In this document: positions 8,564 to 16,288 of the stretch, one piece after another
Layout: each line of letters opens with the position of its first letter
Numbering within the stretch: position 1 is the first letter of the stretch
Assembly (NCBI GenBank): GCA_947500035.1
Contig: CANMQP010000010.1
Coordinates: 434,001-498,000, forward strand
Reading direction: 5' to 3'
DNA length: 64,000 bases
Origin: an uncultured Kiloniellaceae bacterium
GTDB lineage: Bacteria; Pseudomonadota; Alphaproteobacteria; Kiloniellales; Kiloniellaceae
Position numbers and translations under genes: made by a program
The notes under the pieces: generated by a model
Told to the model about the DNA's origin: nothing
The model's input: only the letters and a program-made list of their open reading frames with translations
Databases searched by the model: none

Positions 8564-8580
8564 TGAGACTTTGAGTCTCA
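8564..8580. promoter_or_regulatory. Perfect inverted repeat, candidate IclR operator
   Basis: TGAGACT-TTG-AGTCTCA is a perfect 7+3+7 inverted repeat about 155 bp upstream of the phosphate acyltransferase start codon. The same half-site AGTCTCA recurs at 9564-9570, just upstream of the likely start of the IclR gene. The shared half-site suggests that the IclR protein controls both genes. Confidence 0.55.
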
Positions 8581-8692
8581 ATAAGATTAAAGATGCGAAT
8601 CAAGTCAAGCAAAACCTGGAGCCTGACGTCATCTTTGGCGGCGAGAGCCTCGCATGATTTTGACGGCCGCACTCGCTTTATCGCTGCAGAGG

Positions 8693-9523
8693 TTAACTCG
8701 ACGAGTTGTCGGCCGAGGGCGCTGGTGAGGATGCGGGGTCGAGCGCAACGCGGTAAAGTTCCTTCGCTGCGTTCCGCAGAAGGTCGATGTGCGTCATAGC
8801 AGCGTCCAGGCTCATGCGCTGCGCAGGGGCGTGAATCGCAAGCGTCGCAACGAAATCACCGTTTTCATTTTGCACCGGCACCGCGATGGCGACCATGCCT
8901 TCGACAAATTCTTCATTGTCGACCCCCAGCTGATTCTTTCGCGTGACTTCCAGGGCCGCCAGTAATTCGTCTTTGTCGGTGATGGTGTTGGGCGCGTGTC
9001 GCTCCAACTTTAAGCCTTCGACCAATCGGCGCTGCTGAGAGCGCCGTAAGGTGCTGAGGTAAAGCTTGCCGCTCGCCGTACAGTAGAAGGGGACATGTCC
9101 GCCGACAGGGAGTTCGATCCGGATCGGCCAATGAGTCTCGACCCGATCCAGATAAATCATGCCGTTGCTGTCGGGCAGGGTGATGTTGCAGGTTTCGCCC
9201 ACCTGTTCCGAAACCTGCTTTAAGATCGCATGACGGAGTTGGGCCAGCGGCGCAAAACTCAAGACGCCCGCGGCAATACTGCGCAGGCGATTGCCCGGCA
9301 GGTAACGGCGGCCATCGATGTCTTTGGTCAGATAGCCGTCCAGATACAGCTCGTTGCAGAGCCGGTGTAAAGTCGGTTTTGGCAGTCCGAGGCTTTCGTT
9401 GATGTCGGTGGGTGTCATGGGAAACCCCGCCTGTGTCAGGACTTCAAGGATGTAAAGACGCCTCAGCCCGGGCGGTGTGCGATCCGCTTTGTCGTCCTTC
9501 TTTGCCTTGCCTTGTTGCGCCAT
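8693..9523 (-). CDS. IclR-family transcriptional regulator
   Basis: The protein has an N-terminal winged helix (LRRLYILEVLTQAGFPMTPT..., recognition helix ESLGLPKPTLHRLCNEL) and a C-terminal IclR effector domain. The latter includes GETCNITLPDSNGMIYLDRVE, PFYCTASGKLYLSTL and VDNEEFVEGMVAIAVPV, so length and order are typical of the family. I chose the ATG at 9523 because CAGG lies upstream at suitable spacing. An in-frame ATG at 9571 would add 16 proline-rich residues and has no clear ribosome site. The half-site AGTCTCA at 9564-9570 would then sit in the promoter. The nearest target candidate is the phosphate acyltransferase at 7478-8407, which shares the half-site. The effector is unknown. 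Confidence 0.92.
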   Translation of the reverse strand: MAQQGKAKKDDKADRTPPGLRRLYILEVLTQAGFPMTPTDINESLGLPKPTLHRLCNELYLDGYLTKDIDGRRYLPGNRLRSIAAGVLSFAPLAQLRHAILKQVSEQVGETCNITLPDSNGMIYLDRVETHWPIRIELPVGGHVPFYCTASGKLYLSTLRRSQQRRLVEGLKLERHAPNTITDKDELLAALEVTRKNQLGVDNEEFVEGMVAIAVPVQNENGDFVATLAIHAPAQRMSLDAAMTHIDLLRNAAKELYRVALDPASSPAPSADNSSS

Positions 9524-9903
9524 TCTTGCCTGTCCACTTGGGGGCTGGGGGTTTTTGACGTCGAGTCTCATTCGACGGAACTGGAGCCTGTCGACCGGGA
9601 ATAGTTGGTATACGCCACGCCCCAGCTAAACAAGCATAATGCTTGGGCGCGGCTGGACAAACACGCCGCGGTTTCTCGCAAGGGGCGATGTGGTGGCGCG
9701 GGCCGGTGTGATGATAGTTGTTACTCTTCTCAGGTCAGTGTTGCATTAAAGAGACCTGAAGCAGTTGATTTTCCGAGTTTTTTGCGCGCAGCCCGCCTGC
9801 TCGTGTGGGGACAATTCACCACTTCAATATGGCAGCCCACTCTTGTTTGTTCTCATGTCGAAACTACGTGAATAGGGTGCTATTCGAACAACTGGAGGTG
9901 ATT
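9524..9903. other. Non-coding gap with a 15-bp palindrome
   Basis: This gap between the divergent IclR and DUF427 genes holds no credible ORF. It contains CAAGCAT-A-ATGCTTG at 9631-9645, a perfect inverted repeat that could be an operator, and the half-site AGTCTCA at 9564-9570. Confidence 0.45.
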
Positions 9904-10302
9904 ATGCATGGCGTGATGGTAATGGGGCCGGGGCCCGGATACGAAAAGTATCCCGAACATACGGTTCATCTCGAACGGGATGACAGGCGCATTCAGGTCA
10001 ACTTTCAGGGTGTGACAATTGCAGACACCCGGAATGCGATTATGCTGCACGAAGCCGGCTATGACCCGGTCGCTTACATTCCACGTAGCGATGTCCGGAC
10101 CGAACTCCTCAGCGAGACGTCCCGGGAAACACACTGTCCCTTCAAAGGCTACGCGTCCTACTGGTCAGTAATGGTTGGCGACAAAACGGCTGAAAATGCT
10201 GCCTGGGCTTATCCGAGAAGCTATGAAGAGGTCACAGACCTGGCGGACTGCATCGCTTTTGACAAGCGCTTTGTGGAGGTAGCCGTCGTCTCTGAACACT
10301 GA
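9904..10302 (+). CDS. DUF427 domain protein (single domain)
   Basis: The 132-residue protein is a DUF427 domain: IQVNFQGVTIADTRNAIMLHE, PVAYIPRSDVRTELLSET, THCPFKGYASYWSVMVGD and ENAAWAYPRSYEEVTDL. The family is widespread in bacteria and fungi, and its biochemical function is not established. I chose the ATG at 9904 because GGAGGTG at 9894-9900 is an excellent ribosome site. Longer readings from 9805 lack one. A related DUF427 domain is fused to an adenylate cyclase at 25315-26976, so this stand-alone copy may work in the same signalling path. That link is inference. The gene is followed by the palindromic element at 10336. Confidence 0.88.
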   Translation: MHGVMVMGPGPGYEKYPEHTVHLERDDRRIQVNFQGVTIADTRNAIMLHEAGYDPVAYIPRSDVRTELLSETSRETHCPFKGYASYWSVMVGDKTAENAAWAYPRSYEEVTDLADCIAFDKRFVEVAVVSEH

Positions 10303-10335
10303 CGGATCCACACGCTGGTCGCGGGTCGATCAGGC

Positions 10336-10652
10336 CTAGGTTGAGGACTCCTATTCCTTGATGGTCTTGATCGTATTTTGCCTGGTTTTAGGCAGGAGAG
10401 GTCTCGAAAGCGGGCCCATAGGCCCGGTGAGAGGGCACGACGCCCCTAAAACCAGGCAAAACACGACCCATCCGGGACGTGGTCCCCAGGCGATAAGATT
10501 ATGAGTTCTGGGAACCACGTTCTGGACGGCGTCGTGTCATCGGTCCAATTCTGGCTAAGCACGATGCTATGGCATCGCTCCACTCTTAACTTCTTGCCAG
10601 AAAACATAATTTTGTCGTCAAGACCGTCAAGGAATAGGAGTTCCCAACCTAG
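10336..10652 (+). mobile_element. 317-bp palindromic element with 36-bp inverted ends (MITE-like or structured RNA)
   Basis: The left end (10336-10371) and the right end (10617-10652) are inverted copies that differ at 4 of 36 positions. Both begin CTAGGTTG and share ACTCCTATTCCTTGA. A TA dinucleotide sits at each outer edge (10337-10338 and 10650-10651), as expected for a TA target duplication of Tc1/IS630-type MITEs. Inside are further perfect or near-perfect hairpins: a 17-bp stem TTTTGCCTGGTTTTAGG at 10376-10392 with 10445-10461, about 18 bp at 10472-10489 with 10508-10525, and smaller ones near 10562-10577. There is no transposase, so it could only move in trans. The right end supplies the stop codon of suyR. 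A structured RNA is the alternative reading. Confidence 0.7.
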
Positions 10653-11383
10653 ACGATAATGCTTTCGTAATAGTGGTTCTCTGTATTGCAACGGCTGATA
10701 CGCAATTCGACCGGCACTCCTTTGAGATTATGGGCCACCCGCTCGATCAACTGCAGCGGCGCGCCCTTTTTGACGCCAAGCCACGCAGCGTCCTGAGGTG
10801 ATGCCCCGACCGCCCGCAGATGTTCGACCGCTCGGCTGATCGTGACGCAGTAGCGTTCCTCGTAGAGCTGATAGAGATTGTTCGGCAGGTCTTCCAGGGG
10901 CAGTTTGTCCAGGTCGGGGAAGACCTTGGCCGGAACCACAATGCTTTCCGCGATGACGGGTTCGCCCTCAAGACTGCGCACCCGATCGATCTGAATCACG
11001 CGGGCTGCGGACTGAAGGCTTAGTTTCTGACTTTCTTCCCGCAGCGCCCGGCGGCGGGAGATGCCCTTCTCCTGACTGGACGGCATCTGGCGGACACCGC
11101 TTTTGCTGATGATATGAAAGAAGTGAAACAACGCCCGGTCCGGTGTGTGGGCAGCCACGAAGGTGCCTTTGCCCTGGTGCCGGATGACCAGGTTTTCCGC
11201 CGCCAACGCGTCGAGCGCCTTGCGGACGGTGCCCTGGCTGACACCATAGTCCTGCCCAAGGCGGGTTTCGCTGGGCAATAGATCTCCAGGACTCCAGGCG
11301 CCCTGATAGATCTGCTGGATGATCAGCTCTTTGACTTGACTGTAGAGCGGCGCGCTGCCGCGAATGGTTTTCATTTCATTCAA
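10649..11383 (-). CDS. suyR: GntR/HutC-type regulator of the sulfolactate cluster (SuyR-like)
   Basis: The 244-residue protein has a winged helix (about residues 8-76, LLPSETRLGQDYGVSQGTVR) and a C-terminal UTRA ligand-binding domain (QIDRVRSLEGEPVIAESIVV to HNLKGVPVELRISRCNTENH). This is the HutC branch of the GntR family. It is divergent from suyA and faces a perfect 18-bp palindrome at 11501-11518. In the Chromohalobacter salexigens sulfolactate cluster the regulator SuyR occupies the same position, so I infer the same job: control of the suy-slc-com genes by sulfolactate or a related metabolite. Its stop codon lies inside the right inverted end of the 317-bp element at 10336-10652, so the last residue or two may have been shaped by that insertion. 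Confidence 0.9.
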   Translation of the reverse strand: MNEMKTIRGSAPLYSQVKELIIQQIYQGAWSPGDLLPSETRLGQDYGVSQGTVRKALDALAAENLVIRHQGKGTFVAAHTPDRALFHFFHIISKSGVRQMPSSQEKGISRRRALREESQKLSLQSAARVIQIDRVRSLEGEPVIAESIVVPAKVFPDLDKLPLEDLPNNLYQLYEERYCVTISRAVEHLRAVGASPQDAAWLGVKKGAPLQLIERVAHNLKGVPVELRISRCNTENHYYESIIV

Positions 11384-11500
11384 GGTATTCGCCGCCTTTG
11401 CCGGAGGTGTTATCGCCGATGTTCAACCCGGTGCCAGACACACCGCGTTTGCAGCTCTTTGTCTTGACCGCACTATAATCCCGATTCAGAAAAATCATGC

Positions 11501-11518
11501 AACTCTTATATAAGAGTT
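11501..11518. promoter_or_regulatory. Perfect 18-bp palindrome, candidate SuyR operator
   Basis: AACTCTTATATAAGAGTT is a perfect palindrome with a CTTATATAAG core, a form like known HutC-type operators (CTTGTATATACAAG). It lies between the divergent suyR and suyA genes, about 110 bp from each start, where it could govern both. Binding by SuyR is inferred. Confidence 0.7.
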
Positions 11519-11628
11519 AAAAGAATATCTTGACCCAAGAAGCCGGGCGGGCATAACGTCGAATAAATTTCACGCCGCCCCAGGTGAAGTCATGTTCAGT
11601 GGGCGGATTTCTGTATGGGAGGAACTAA

Positions 11629-11916
11629 GTGGCAGCACCCGACTTTCTCGTCCATGAGACGAAAGACACCGTTGGTGTTATCGTGGTCGAAGGCATCGAA
11701 GCCGGTCAGGAATTGACCGGTTGGCTGATGGAGACCGACGAGACGCTCTCGATCAAAGCGCTCGACCCGATTCCGCTGGGGCACAAGGTTGCCCTGGGCG
11801 ATATCGCGAACGGCGATACCATCATCAAATACAGCCATGACATCGGCAAGGCGGTGGCCGATATCGGCAAGGGACATCACGTCCACGTTCACAACGTCAA
11901 AACCAAGAGGTGGTAG
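11629..11916 (+). CDS. suyA: (2R)-sulfolactate sulfo-lyase small subunit (SAF domain, UxaA N-terminal family)
   Basis: The 95-residue protein is a SAF-type domain ([40 protein letters not shown], ending [11 protein letters not shown]), the N-terminal half of altronate dehydratase-like enzymes found here as a separate subunit. With SuyB it should form the sulfo-lyase that splits (R)-sulfolactate into pyruvate and sulfite (EC 4.4.1.24) in the cytoplasm. The start is a GTG preceded by GGGAGGAAC. Its stop is 2 bp before the suyB ATG. Altronate or galactarate dehydratase is the other possibility for the family. The slcC and comC genes and the TTT transporter nearby favour sulfolactate. Confidence 0.9.
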   Translation: MAAPDFLVHETKDTVGVIVVEGIEAGQELTGWLMETDETLSIKALDPIPLGHKVALGDIANGDTIIKYSHDIGKAVADIGKGHHVHVHNVKTKRW

Positions 11917-11918
11917 GC

Positions 11919-13088
11919 ATGGCGCATTCAAGTTTTTGGGGATATCGCCGCGAGAACAACCGTGTCGGTGTCCGGAATCACGTCATCATCCTGCCGCTCG
12001 ACGATCTCTCCAATGCGGCTTGCGAGGCTGTGGCGAACAACATCCAGGGCTGCATGGCCCTGCCGCATCACTACGGCCGTCTGCAGTTCGGCGAGGATCT
12101 GGAACTGCATTTCCGCACCCTGATCGGCACCGGCAGCAATCCCAACGTCGCCGCCGTGGTCGTGATCGGTATCGAGCCGGTCTGGACCAAGCGGATCGTC
12201 GACGGCATCGCCGCCACCGGAAAGCCGGTCGAGGGTTTTGCGATTGAGCAGAACGGCGACATCAACACCATTGCCGCCGCTTCGCGCAAAGCGAAGGAAT
12301 TCGTTCAGTGGGCCAGTGAAAAGACCCGCGAGGAATGCGGTCTGGGCGAGCTCTGGGTTTCCACTAAGTGCGGAGAGTCCGACACAACCTCAGGCCTGGC
12401 CTCGAACCCGACGGTCGGCAACTTCATTGATAAGGTCGACGTTCAGGGCGCGACTACCTGTTTCGGTGAGACCTCTGAGTTGACCGGCGCGGAGCTGGAG
12501 TGTGCCAAGCGCGGCGTGACGCCTGAAATCGGCAAGAAGTTCCTGGCCACCTGGCAGGCTTACATGGACGATGTGATCGAGCCGCACAAGACCAGCGATC
12601 TTTCCGACAGCCAGCCGACCAAGGGCAATATCGAGGGTGGCCTGACCACCATCGAGGAGAAGGCATTCGGCAACTTCGAGAAAATCGGCAAGAAGACGAA
12701 CTTCGTCGATGTCTTGCAGCCGGCCGAGCAGCCATCCAGTGGTCCCGGTCTCTACTTTATGGATACCTCGTCCGCCGCTGCCGAGTGCGTCACCCTGCAG
12801 GCGGCTGCAGGTTTCGTGGTCCATCTCTTCCCGACGGGCCAGGGCAACATCATCGGCAATCCGATCGAGCCGGTCATCAAGCTGACCGCAAACCCGCGGA
12901 CCGTGCGGACTATGGGCGAGCATGTCGATGTCGATGTTTCCGGCATTCTGCGCCGCGAGATGAACCTGGATGAGGCCGGCGACGCCTTGCTCGATATGAC
13001 CATCCGAACCTGCAACGGCCGTTTGACGGCAGCGGAGGCGCTCGGCCACCGCGAGTTCGTCATGACCAAGCTATATCGGAGTGCGTAA
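11919..13088 (+). CDS. suyB: (2R)-sulfolactate sulfo-lyase large subunit (UxaA C-terminal family)
   Basis: The 389-residue protein carries the altronate dehydratase-like C-terminal domain: [20 protein letters not shown] at the start, then [19 protein letters not shown] and [20 protein letters not shown]. The metal or Fe-S type site of the family is probably formed by the conserved cysteines near KCGESD and ATTCFGE. Together with SuyA it makes pyruvate and sulfite from (R)-sulfolactate. I took the ATG at 11919, with AGAGGTGG upstream, over a GTG at 11910. It is followed by a strong intercistronic hairpin and then the transporter genes. Family membership is clear. Substrate assignment rests on the cluster. 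Confidence 0.91.
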   Translation: MAHSSFWGYRRENNRVGVRNHVIILPLDDLSNAACEAVANNIQGCMALPHHYGRLQFGEDLELHFRTLIGTGSNPNVAAVVVIGIEPVWTKRIVDGIAATGKPVEGFAIEQNGDINTIAAASRKAKEFVQWASEKTREECGLGELWVSTKCGESDTTSGLASNPTVGNFIDKVDVQGATTCFGETSELTGAELECAKRGVTPEIGKKFLATWQAYMDDVIEPHKTSDLSDSQPTKGNIEGGLTTIEEKAFGNFEKIGKKTNFVDVLQPAEQPSSGPGLYFMDTSSAAAECVTLQAAAGFVVHLFPTGQGNIIGNPIEPVIKLTANPRTVRTMGEHVDVDVSGILRREMNLDEAGDALLDMTIRTCNGRLTAAEALGHREFVMTKLYRSA

Positions 13089-13105
13089 GAAAAAAGGTGT
13101 TACGA

Positions 13106-13141
13106 TCTCCGGGCGGTGCTGAGAGCCGGGCCGCCCGGAGA
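13106..13141 (+). promoter_or_regulatory. Intercistronic hairpin between suyB and the binding-protein gene
   Basis: An 11-bp perfect stem (TCTCCGGGCGG with CCGCCCGGAGA) encloses a 14-nt loop. There is no U-run after it, so it is unlikely to be a full terminator. Such hairpins often trim or stabilise mRNA so that the periplasmic binding protein downstream is made in excess. Confidence 0.6.
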
Positions 13142-13213
13142 GTTCTATCGGCTCGCAAAAAAACGCCGCGATAAAGCGGATAGTTAAAAAGAACATAAGT
13201 ACAGGAGGAACCT

Positions 13214-14188
13214 ATGGACATTTTGAGGAAAATCGGCGTCACGAGCGTGGCTGTGGCCATGTCGCTGGCCGTATCCGGCCTGGTCTCGGGCGTGCCGCAG
13301 GCGGAAGCCTTTCCCGATAAACCCGTCAACTACATCATTCCCTTCGGACCGGGCGGTGAGTCCGATATCACCGCGCGTCACCAGCAGTCTTTCTTCAAGG
13401 ATAAGTTCGGTCAGGATCTGGTCATCGCCTATAAGCCCGGCGGCGGCGGTGCGGTCGGCTGGTCGCAGCTCAACGGCATGATCGGCGATGGTTATACCAT
13501 GATGGGGATCAACCTCCCGCACATCGTGGTCAAACCCCTGCAGAAGGACGTCGGCTTCAAGACCGAAGATATTATCGGCGTTTACATGTTCCACTACACA
13601 CCCGACGCCGTGGTTGTGAACGCGGACAGCGATATCAAATCCCTTCAGGACCTCATCGATTACGCGAAGGCCAATCCCGGCAAGTTGACCATGTCCGGTT
13701 CCGGCAAGGGGACCGCCAATCATCTGGCGCAAGTCCGCTTCGATAAGATGGCCGATATCAAGACCACTTATGTGGCCTTCAAAGGAACCGGTAAAGCGGT
13801 TGCGGCTTTGCTCGGCGATCAGGTCAAGGCGGAATGGGGCTATACTTCGGTCGGCGCCAAGCACGAGGGGAAGGTTCGTTTGCTCGCCGTCGCCATGGAA
13901 GAGCGTCATCCGAAATTCCCGGATGTCCCGACCTTCAAGGAACTCGGTTTCGATCTGGTTTCGGGTGCTTACCGCGGAATTGCGGTTCCCAAGTCCACGC
14001 CGGAAGAGGTGCGTGTGAAGCTCTCGGAGATGATCGGTGAAATCAATGCCGATCCGGAGTTCCGCAAGCGCATGGAAAATGACGGCATGGCTTTGCTCGA
14101 CGTTGGCTACAAGGATCTGAATGCCTTTGTTGCGGAGCAGGCGAAAGCCTATGAAGCAGCCGCGCGTGAAGCCGGAGTCATCAAGTAA
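13214..14188 (+). CDS. slcH: TctC-type periplasmic binding protein of tripartite tricarboxylate transporter (SlcH-like)
   Basis: The 324-residue protein begins with a Sec signal peptide (basic start, hydrophobic core, cleavage near VPQAEA-FPDKP). The mature part opens FPDKPVNYIIPFGPGGESD, the standard TctC/Bug start, and contains KPGGGGAVGWSQL. In the Chromohalobacter cluster the matching protein SlcH was seen as the strongly induced binding protein for sulfolactate. It should capture the substrate in the periplasm and hand it to the two membrane proteins that follow. ACAGGAGGAACCT lies just before the ATG, a very strong ribosome site, in keeping with high expression. Confidence 0.93.
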   Translation: MDILRKIGVTSVAVAMSLAVSGLVSGVPQAEAFPDKPVNYIIPFGPGGESDITARHQQSFFKDKFGQDLVIAYKPGGGGAVGWSQLNGMIGDGYTMMGINLPHIVVKPLQKDVGFKTEDIIGVYMFHYTPDAVVVNADSDIKSLQDLIDYAKANPGKLTMSGSGKGTANHLAQVRFDKMADIKTTYVAFKGTGKAVAALLGDQVKAEWGYTSVGAKHEGKVRLLAVAMEERHPKFPDVPTFKELGFDLVSGAYRGIAVPKSTPEEVRVKLSEMIGEINADPEFRKRMENDGMALLDVGYKDLNAFVAEQAKAYEAAAREAGVIK

Positions 14189-14253
14189 CCTTCAGCGGGC
14201 AGATCTAAGCTCCTTTCGAAGCAACTGGTTATTGGAACCGGGATTCCGCAGCT

Positions 14254-15762
14254 ATGACCGGACTGGATTATCTCTGGCAGGCGCTGACGCCGTTTAACCT
14301 GCTGCTGGCGCTTGCCGGCGTGGTGGCAGGTACGGTCATCGGCTCCCTGCCCGGGTTGACCGCGACCATGGCGGTGGCGGTCCTGGTGCCAATAACCTTT
14401 TCCATGGAACCGGCGTCGGCGCTCATTCTCATGGGTGCCATCTACACCGGCGCGATCTATGGCGGCGCTTATTCCGCCATTCTTCTCAATACTCCGGGAA
14501 CGCCTTCAGCCATCGCGACGACTTTCGACGGTTATCCCATGGCGAAGCGGGGCGATGGCGATCTGGCCATTACCCTGGCCTGTGTCTCCTCGGTGGTGGG
14601 CGGACTGGTTGGCGCCGCGTTCCTTCTGGGCCTCGCGCCGCCGCTGGCCGAGGTCGCGCTGGCTTTCGGGCCGGTCGAGTATTTCTGGCTGGCTGTCTTC
14701 GGACTGACCCTGATTTCGGCACTTTCGGACGGCAATCTGCTCAAGGGACTGATCGGTGCCTGCTTCGGATTATTGCTGGCCTGTATCGGCGTGGCGGAGA
14801 TATCCGCCGATATCCGCTTTACCTTTGGCAGTCAGGTCCTGCTGGGCGGCATTGAAACCGTATCCGCCCTGATCGGCCTCTATTGCATTCCGGTCATGAT
14901 CGATCTGGTCGCGACTCCTGACCGGCATCTGAAGGTCACGACCGAAAGCAAAGGCTTCCGGCTGCGTGAAGCCCTTGCCGTTTCCTGGAAGAGCAAGTTC
15001 AACCTGATCCGCAGTTCGGTGATCGGCACATTGGTCGGTATCCTGCCCGGAGCCGGCGGGTCGATTGCGGGTCTGGTCGCCTATTCCGAGGCGCGCCGCA
15101 GCTCCAAGCGCAGTGATTCCTTCGGCACAGGGGAGCCGGAGGGGATTCAGGCGACCGAGTCTGCCAATAACGCAACGGTCGGCGGCGGTTTCATTCCGAC
15201 CCTCGTGCTGGGCATTCCGGGCACCCCGCCGGACGCGGTCATTCTGGGCGCACTGCTGATTCAAGGGGTGCGGACCGGCCCCAGTCTCTTCACCGAGAAT
15301 GGCGCCATCGTCTACACCTTCATCTATGGCCTGATCCTGGCCACGATTCTCATGCTGCCGGCCGGCCTGATCATCGGGCGCTATGCCTACAAATCGATTA
15401 TCACGATACCCAAGGCATTGTTGGTGCCCACGGTTGCCTTCATGACCATGATCGGCACCTACGCGATCCGGAATTCGATTTCCGACGTGGTGATCATGAT
15501 CGTGTTGGGCGTGATTGGCTGGTTCCTCAATCGGTTCGGTTTCAGCCCTTCGCCGATCGTTTTGGGTCTGATCCTGGGACGGATCGCCGAGCAGGGCTTC
15601 GTGCAGGCCTGGACCATCGGCGCGGCGACCGAGGATCTTACAGGCATGTTCTTCGGCCGTCCGATCAGTCTGGTGATCATCGCCTTTACTCTGGTGTCGC
15701 TGTTTTATCCCCTGATCAGAAAGCGCTGGTCCATGAAGGGAGGAGCCGTAAGTGCAGATTGA
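14254..15762 (+). CDS. TctA-type large permease of tripartite tricarboxylate transporter
   Basis: The 502-residue protein is highly hydrophobic, with about 12 predicted membrane segments. It carries the family hallmarks GTVIGSLPGLTATMAVAVL near the start and GILPGAGGSIAGLVAY near the middle. It is the large pore-forming subunit of a TTT importer, driven by an ion gradient and fed by the binding protein encoded just upstream. In the sulfolactate cluster nomenclature this is one of SlcF or SlcG. I leave the symbol blank because I cannot say which. Its end overlaps the start of the TctB gene by 11 bp, so translation is coupled. Confidence 0.93.
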   Translation: MTGLDYLWQALTPFNLLLALAGVVAGTVIGSLPGLTATMAVAVLVPITFSMEPASALILMGAIYTGAIYGGAYSAILLNTPGTPSAIATTFDGYPMAKRGDGDLAITLACVSSVVGGLVGAAFLLGLAPPLAEVALAFGPVEYFWLAVFGLTLISALSDGNLLKGLIGACFGLLLACIGVAEISADIRFTFGSQVLLGGIETVSALIGLYCIPVMIDLVATPDRHLKVTTESKGFRLREALAVSWKSKFNLIRSSVIGTLVGILPGAGGSIAGLVAYSEARRSSKRSDSFGTGEPEGIQATESANNATVGGGFIPTLVLGIPGTPPDAVILGALLIQGVRTGPSLFTENGAIVYTFIYGLILATILMLPAGLIIGRYAYKSIITIPKALLVPTVAFMTMIGTYAIRNSISDVVIMIVLGVIGWFLNRFGFSPSPIVLGLILGRIAEQGFVQAWTIGAATEDLTGMFFGRPISLVIIAFTLVSLFYPLIRKRWSMKGGAVSAD

Positions 15763-16243
15763 GTCGAAAAGCGGCAAAAGTGATATCGCAGGAACCGTCA
15801 CGGCGGTGGTGTTTATTCTCCTGGCCTCACTGGCACTGTGGGACACGACCACAATGACGGATTCCGATTCCTATGTCTTTCCGCGGGCGATCGCGGCGGC
15901 GATGATCGTGTTCTGCGTTTTGCTGATCGCTTACAACCTTGTCCGTGGAGCAGCGGATAGTCGTGACGCTGATGCCGGCACTTCGGGCCCGGTCTCGACA
16001 CCGCGGCGCGTTGGCCTGGTGGCGGCTATGCTGTTCTCCAGTCTTGCCATGCCCTGGACCGGATTCCTGCTTTCGGGCGTCTTTGCCTTCGGTGCGATCA
16101 TGCTTTTCGCTATGTACGACCCCTGGACGCCGCGCCGCCGAATCGTTTTTCCTCTGGCAGCGCTCGCTGTCGTTCTGGGATTTTACACGCTCTTTTCAAA
16201 GGTGCTTTTGGTTCCGCTTCCGGTTGGTTTTTGGTTTCGTTGA
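15752..16243 (+). CDS. TctB-type small permease of tripartite tricarboxylate transporter
   Basis: The 163-residue protein has four hydrophobic segments (FILLASLALWDT, AAMIVFCVLLIAYNLV, MLFSSLAMPWTGFLLSG, LAALAVVLGFYTLF) and fits the TctB family, the small membrane partner of the TctA permease. It starts with GTG inside the end of the tctA gene, with GGAGGAG close upstream. Its sequence is weakly conserved, as is usual for the family, so the assignment leans on gene order. It is the remaining SlcF/SlcG subunit of the presumed sulfolactate importer. Confidence 0.88.
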   Translation: MQIESKSGKSDIAGTVTAVVFILLASLALWDTTTMTDSDSYVFPRAIAAAMIVFCVLLIAYNLVRGAADSRDADAGTSGPVSTPRRVGLVAAMLFSSLAMPWTGFLLSGVFAFGAIMLFAMYDPWTPRRRIVFPLAALAVVLGFYTLFSKVLLVPLPVGFWFR

Positions 16244-16288
16244 GACACTGGCCAGAGCTGGAAGCTGATTTTTACAGGTAATGCAATT

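Noticed and set aside
10446-10691. An 81-codon minus-strand frame inside the palindromic element
   Set aside because: It spans hairpin arms and the suyR end, has no ribosome site and resembles no transposase.
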